Shown in pieces: positions 60,954-64,000 of a stretch of 64,000 bases of DNA. The translations under genes were made by a program, and so were the position numbers. The DNA comes from Candidatus Gastranaerophilales bacterium. Its GTDB lineage: Bacteria; Cyanobacteriota; Vampirovibrionia; Gastranaerophilales; Gastranaerophilaceae. The notes below the pieces were generated by a model. It did no database searches, had not been told where the DNA came from, and was given only the letters and a program-made list of their open reading frames with translations. Positions within the stretch are counted from its first letter, which is position 1. Every line of letters begins with the position of its first letter. The DNA lies in the NCBI GenBank assembly GCA_944325175.1, contig CALUYZ010000003.1, positions 62,001-126,000 of the forward strand, in the 5' to 3' direction.

Positions 60954-61447
60954 TTTTTGTTCCTTTTTTTATTAAATTCTTCAATGGTTTTTATAACAAC
61001 TTTTTTATAATATTCGTTTGTTCCAATAAATGTGAAAATTCTTTCTGTTGAATAATTTTCAATGTCATATTTTATATTTATCTCAATTTTATCAACAGGA
61101 AGCTCGTCTTTTCCAAAATTTGCCCATTCGACAAGGGTTAAAATTTTATCTTCACTGTAGGCTAAAAGCTCATCTTTAATGCTGTTTATGCCGGTTTCTT
61201 CCAAACGATATAAATCAAAATGATAAATCGGAAAAAATTTTGTTTTGTATTCATTTAAAATTACAAAGCTTGGGCTTGTAACATCTTCAACAACGCCTAA
61301 ACTTTTTAATAAAAACCTTGTAAATGCGGTTTTGCCGGCACCTATGTCTCCAAATAAGGAAACAAAAGCCCCTTTTTCTTTAATATTTTCACCAAAACAT
61401 TCTGCTAAAAGTTTTGTTTCATCCTGATTTTTTATTTTTACTTCCAT
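60950..61447 (-). CDS. tsaE: tRNA t6A37 threonylcarbamoyladenosine ATPase TsaE
   Basis: 165 residues. P-loop GDIGAGKTAFTRFLL, VTSPSFVILNEY and YHFDLYRLEE are the TsaE hallmarks. It supports turnover of the TsaB/TsaD complex. The upstream region on its strand has TAAAAT 6 bases before the ATG and no Shine-Dalgarno, so it may be leaderless. Confidence 0.94.
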   Translation of the reverse strand: MEVKIKNQDETKLLAECFGENIKEKGAFVSLFGDIGAGKTAFTRFLLKSLGVVEDVTSPSFVILNEYKTKFFPIYHFDLYRLEETGINSIKDELLAYSEDKILTLVEWANFGKDELPVDKIEINIKYDIENYSTERIFTFIGTNEYYKKVVIKTIEEFNKKRNKN

Positions 61448-61453
61448 AAAATA

Positions 61454-61459
61454 ATTTTA
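61454..61459 (-). promoter_or_regulatory. -10 box 6 bases before tsaE start
   Basis: TAAAAT on the minus strand, ending 6 bases before the ATG at 61447; the same arrangement as tatD (61742) and xerC (53734). Confidence 0.45.
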
Positions 61460-61540
61460 ACATAAATACATAAAAGCTAAAGGAATATTCATTTTGTACC
61501 GAAAAATAAGTTGGATGACAATTTATGGAAGGTTAAAAAA

Positions 61541-61705
61541 ATGGAAAATCTAAACTTAGACTTCGACCCTGAACTATCTGAATACAACCCTTTATTTAAG
61601 GAAGTTGCAAATCTGAAAAATAGAGCATGCGGAAAAGAAGATGTAAACTTTATTTCAAATTTAATTGAAAAATTAACTAAGCCGATTATCGTTCAAATTG
61701 ACTAA
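61541..61705 (+). CDS. Hypothetical small protein
   Basis: 54 residues from the ATG at 61541, with GGAAGG 8 bases upstream; the earlier ATG at 61511 has no such site and is rejected. Begins MENLNLDFDPELSEYNPLF, is acidic, predicted helical, and ends LTKPIIVQID. No family recognised. Lies between divergent tsaE and tatD. Confidence 0.6.
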   Translation: MENLNLDFDPELSEYNPLFKEVANLKNRACGKEDVNFISNLIEKLTKPIIVQID

Positions 61706-61741
61706 AAGTTAATAAATTTAACAAAAAGAATGTTTATCTGA

Positions 61742-61747
61742 TAAAAT
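61742..61747 (+). promoter_or_regulatory. -10 box 6 bases before tatD start
   Basis: TAAAAT ends 6 bases before the ATG at 61754, without a Shine-Dalgarno, implying a leaderless transcript. Confidence 0.45.
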
Positions 61748-61753
61748 TTTCTT

Positions 61754-62503
61754 ATGATAGATACACATTCTCACATAATGATGTTAAAAAACCCTGATGA
61801 AGCAATTAAGAAATCTCTTATTGCGGGGGTTGAAAAAATTATAGTACCAACATCTTCACCGGATGAATTTAAAGATGTAGCCGACCTTTGCACCAAATAT
61901 GACGAAATATATGGTGCTGTTGGCGTGCATCCAGAAGAAGTTTTAAAATTTAGTGAAGTTACACCAAAAGAAATTTATAAAGTTGCAAAAGATAATAAAA
62001 AAATTGTTGCAATAGGTGAAATCGGGCTTGATTACTATTGGGATAAAACCCAAAAAGAAGAACAGAAAAAAATTTTCAGAACACAAATTGAAATAGCTTT
62101 AAGCCTTAATTTGCCAATAATTGTTCATTCAAGAGAAGCACATTCAGATACATTTGATATTTTAAAAGAAACCGGAATAAAAAAGGTTATAATGCATTGT
62201 TTTTCAGGTTCGCTTGAGTTTGCCAATTCTTGCATTAAAGAAGGTTGGCTTCTTGGTGTTGGCGGTGTTGTAACTTTTAAAAATTCAAGAAAATTAAAAG
62301 AAGTTGTGAAAAATATTCCTCTTGAAAGTATTGTTTTAGAAACAGATGCCCCCTATATGGCGCCTCACCCTATGAGAGGCATGGAAAATACCCCTGAATA
62401 TTTGCCTTTTATTGCAAAAGAAATTGCATTTTTGAAGGATACATCAACAGAGCATGTGGATAAAATTACAACTAAAACCGCAAAAGAATTTTTTAATATT
62501 TAA
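61754..62503 (+). CDS. tatD: TatD-family metal-dependent hydrolase/DNase
   Basis: 249 residues, TIM-barrel amidohydrolase fold. IDTHSHI, IGEIGLDYYWD, VHSREAHSDT, MHCFSGS and ETDAPYMAPHP supply the metal ligands. TatD family proteins act as 3'-5' exonucleases; the exact substrate is uncertain. Followed by the small gene at 62522 and tlyA. Confidence 0.93.
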   Translation: MIDTHSHIMMLKNPDEAIKKSLIAGVEKIIVPTSSPDEFKDVADLCTKYDEIYGAVGVHPEEVLKFSEVTPKEIYKVAKDNKKIVAIGEIGLDYYWDKTQKEEQKKIFRTQIEIALSLNLPIIVHSREAHSDTFDILKETGIKKVIMHCFSGSLEFANSCIKEGWLLGVGGVVTFKNSRKLKEVVKNIPLESIVLETDAPYMAPHPMRGMENTPEYLPFIAKEIAFLKDTSTEHVDKITTKTAKEFFNI

Positions 62504-62521
62504 CAATAAGGAATTAAAAAT

Positions 62522-62782
62522 ATGACTCAACAACAATTTAATAATCAGCAATTAAAACAAAAAACAGCATTTATAGTGTTTGTAAAAGGCTCTATTGCTC
62601 CTGTTGTTTTATACTTAAATGACCCGATTAAGGTTTATGAAAATGTTCAAAGTTTGATTAGAAATCCGCAAGCGCCAAGAGTATTTGAGATTGAGGCAAA
62701 CGGACCTGTTAAGAAAGTTACCTTTGTTACAAGTGAAATAACAGGCTGTGCCTTGCAAGATGAAATGTATATTCAAAAATGA
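62522..62782 (+). CDS. Hypothetical small protein
   Basis: 86 residues with AAGGA 9 bases before the ATG. A glutamine-rich start (TQQQFNNQQLKQ) leads to a compact alpha/beta part (TAFIVFVKGSIAPVVLYL; VKKVTFVTSEITGCALQ). The second half may be a small beta domain. It overlaps tlyA by 4 bases, so the two are translated together. Family not recognised. Confidence 0.75.
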   Translation: MTQQQFNNQQLKQKTAFIVFVKGSIAPVVLYLNDPIKVYENVQSLIRNPQAPRVFEIEANGPVKKVTFVTSEITGCALQDEMYIQK

Positions 62783-63561
62783 AAAAAAGACTCGATTTAA
62801 TACTTTTTGAAAAAGGATATTTTGAAACAAAAAATGCGGCTTGCGCTGCTATTTTGGCTGGAAATGTTAAGATAGGCGAAAAAATTGTCGATAAAGCAGG
62901 GGAACAATTTGACCCTGACAAGCTTTTCAGTCCTGATTCAAAAGAAAAAATAGAAATAAAAGTTATGCCATACGTTTCTCGTGGCGGTTTAAAACTTGAA
63001 GGAGCCATAAAGGCTTTTAATATAAATTTAAAAGATAGAATTTGTATTGATATGGGTGCTTCCACAGGCGGTTTTACCGATTGTATGTTACAGTTTGGCG
63101 CTAAAAAAGTTTGGGCGATTGATGTTGGGTATAACCAGTTAGCTTGGAAATTAAGAGAAGATAAAAGGGTTATTTCAAAAGAAAAAACAAATGTAAGAAA
63201 TTGTACTTTTTTTGATATTTTTGGGTGCGAAACATTGCCTGAAGATGAAATGCCTAATTTTTTAAGCATGGATTTATCTTTTATTTCAATTAAAAAAGTT
63301 TTAGATAATATAGTTAACTTTGTAAGTTCTAATGCTGAATTTGTTTTTTTGATAAAGCCTCAATTTGAAGCAAAGAGAGAGGAAATTCAAAAAGGCGGGG
63401 TTGTAAGAGATGAAAAGATTCATGAAACAATAATAAAAGATATTAAAGAGTATGCGAAAAATTTAGGGCTTGATTTTTGTGGATTAATAAAATCGCCCAT
63501 TCAAGGCGCAAAACACGGAAATGTTGAATATTTAATTCATTTTAAAAGGGGAGAAATATAA
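62779..63561 (+). CDS. tlyA: TlyA-family rRNA methyltransferase (2'-O-methyltransferase)
   Basis: 260 residues. N-terminal S4 RNA-binding domain (1-60: RLDLILFEKGYFETKNAA), linker PYVSRGGLKLEGAI, then an FtsJ-like SAM-binding domain (DMGASTGGFTDCML, WAIDVGYNQL, SMDLSFISI). TlyA methylates ribosomal RNA in other bacteria. ATGA overlap with the upstream small gene. Confidence 0.93.
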   Translation: MKKRLDLILFEKGYFETKNAACAAILAGNVKIGEKIVDKAGEQFDPDKLFSPDSKEKIEIKVMPYVSRGGLKLEGAIKAFNINLKDRICIDMGASTGGFTDCMLQFGAKKVWAIDVGYNQLAWKLREDKRVISKEKTNVRNCTFFDIFGCETLPEDEMPNFLSMDLSFISIKKVLDNIVNFVSSNAEFVFLIKPQFEAKREEIQKGGVVRDEKIHETIIKDIKEYAKNLGLDFCGLIKSPIQGAKHGNVEYLIHFKRGEI

Positions 63562-63566
63562 AATAT

Positions 63567-64000
63567 ATGCCTTTAATCATTGAAACGACAGAGCTTATAA
63601 GTAAGACCATGGACAGCTTAATTGATTTTATCGTGAGAGATGAAAAATTAAGCAAAGAATTTGAAAATTATTTAATTAAAAATAAAATTGAAATTCAAAA
63701 AGAAGCAGAATTGAATAATGTTTTAATCGATTATATTTTAGAAGGCAAGATTGAATCAGGTATAAGGGTTTTGGATTATTTTTCAAAAAAGAATCCAAAC
63801 TGCGATAAAAAAACCGTTGAAGCCCTTAAAAATAGCTACGTTTCAGTTTTTAGAATAGAAAAAATATCTAAAAATTTCTTTGATGTGTATAATTTAGCGC
63901 AAGAAAAAAATTTCACACTGGTTCCTTTGGTTAAAACCACATCTTTAAGGGGAATTGGTTTATATGATTATATCAAAGCAAGGGTTTTTGAGCTTGATTC
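63567..64000 (+). CDS. Hypothetical protein, truncated by window end
   Basis: Open for 144 codons from the ATG at 63567 to the window edge, with GGGGAG about 11 bases upstream, within the end of tlyA. The sequence starts MPLIIETTELISKTMDSL, is largely helical and charged, and shows no domain I recognise. Co-transcribed with tlyA, 5 bases apart. Confidence 0.7.
   Translation, partial: MPLIIETTELISKTMDSLIDFIVRDEKLSKEFENYLIKNKIEIQKEAELNNVLIDYILEGKIESGIRVLDYFSKKNPNCDKKTVEALKNSYVSVFRIEKISKNFFDVYNLAQEKNFTLVPLVKTTSLRGIGLYDYIKARVFELD

Overview
The window is a low-GC, gene-dense bacterial chromosome segment with about 60 genes on both strands. Most are short operons separated by small gaps, and no tRNA or rRNA was seen. 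Several features suggest a non-photosynthetic relative of Cyanobacteria (Melainabacteria/Vampirovibrionia, probably Gastranaerophilales). These are a short cyanobacterial-type Ssb, a homologue of the cyanobacterial clock-input protein LdpA, a Tic20-like membrane protein, lineage-style N-termini (MRINNITPVSFG, MINNSISFG), and an anaerobe's oxygen defence (superoxide reductase plus ferritin). This placement is inference from recalled family features; no search was run.

Layout. 1-9.6 kb: a partial gshB, two TPR proteins around a Tic20-like protein, the run lysC / ldpA-like / tilS / hpt, and an AAA+ ATPase. 9.4-19.5 kb: a CHASE2-GGDEF cyclase, a zinc-ribbon protein, an acidic protein with a duplicated 3' end, the operon ssb / four-carbon acid sugar kinase / pdxA-family dehydrogenase, a GAF-GGDEF-HD-GYP protein, 5-formyl-THF cyclo-ligase with a 40-residue protein upstream, a HIT protein and an exported protein. 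19.5-28 kb: a lineage-type membrane protein, a ferredoxin, dapB-asd-dapA (lysine pathway, fed by lysC), a repeat array, divergent trxA and nth, folE2, rdgB and uppS. 28-37.7 kb: dnaE, a degenerate HD-GYP protein, a cupin protein, a phosphohexomutase and a REC-STAS protein. 37.7-47.1 kb: a GltD-like flavoprotein, a HAD phosphatase, ispF, glyQ, two tandem amino acid permeases, superoxide reductase, ferritin, bioD and an SFG-motif protein. 47.3-55.2 kb: a phosphodiester glycosidase, a candidate small RNA, alaS, a GT-C-like membrane protein, xerC and a second repeat array. 55.2-64 kb: a three-gene split glutamate synthase, tsaE-tsaB, tatD, tlyA and a truncated gene.

The most unusual items are these. 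(1) A candidate structured RNA before alaS carries a bulged UCCUUCCUCC, an anti-Shine-Dalgarno-like sequence. (2) Three loci show tandem duplication of a gene's 3' end (xerC, trxA and an acidic hypothetical); at xerC, and more tentatively at trxA, decayed copies of the neighbouring coding segment are interleaved. (3) An LdpA homologue sits in a lineage with no photosynthesis. (4) Many genes have a -10 box 6-9 nt before the start codon and no Shine-Dalgarno sequence, suggesting leaderless mRNAs. (5) Two HD-GYP domains have lost catalytic residues.
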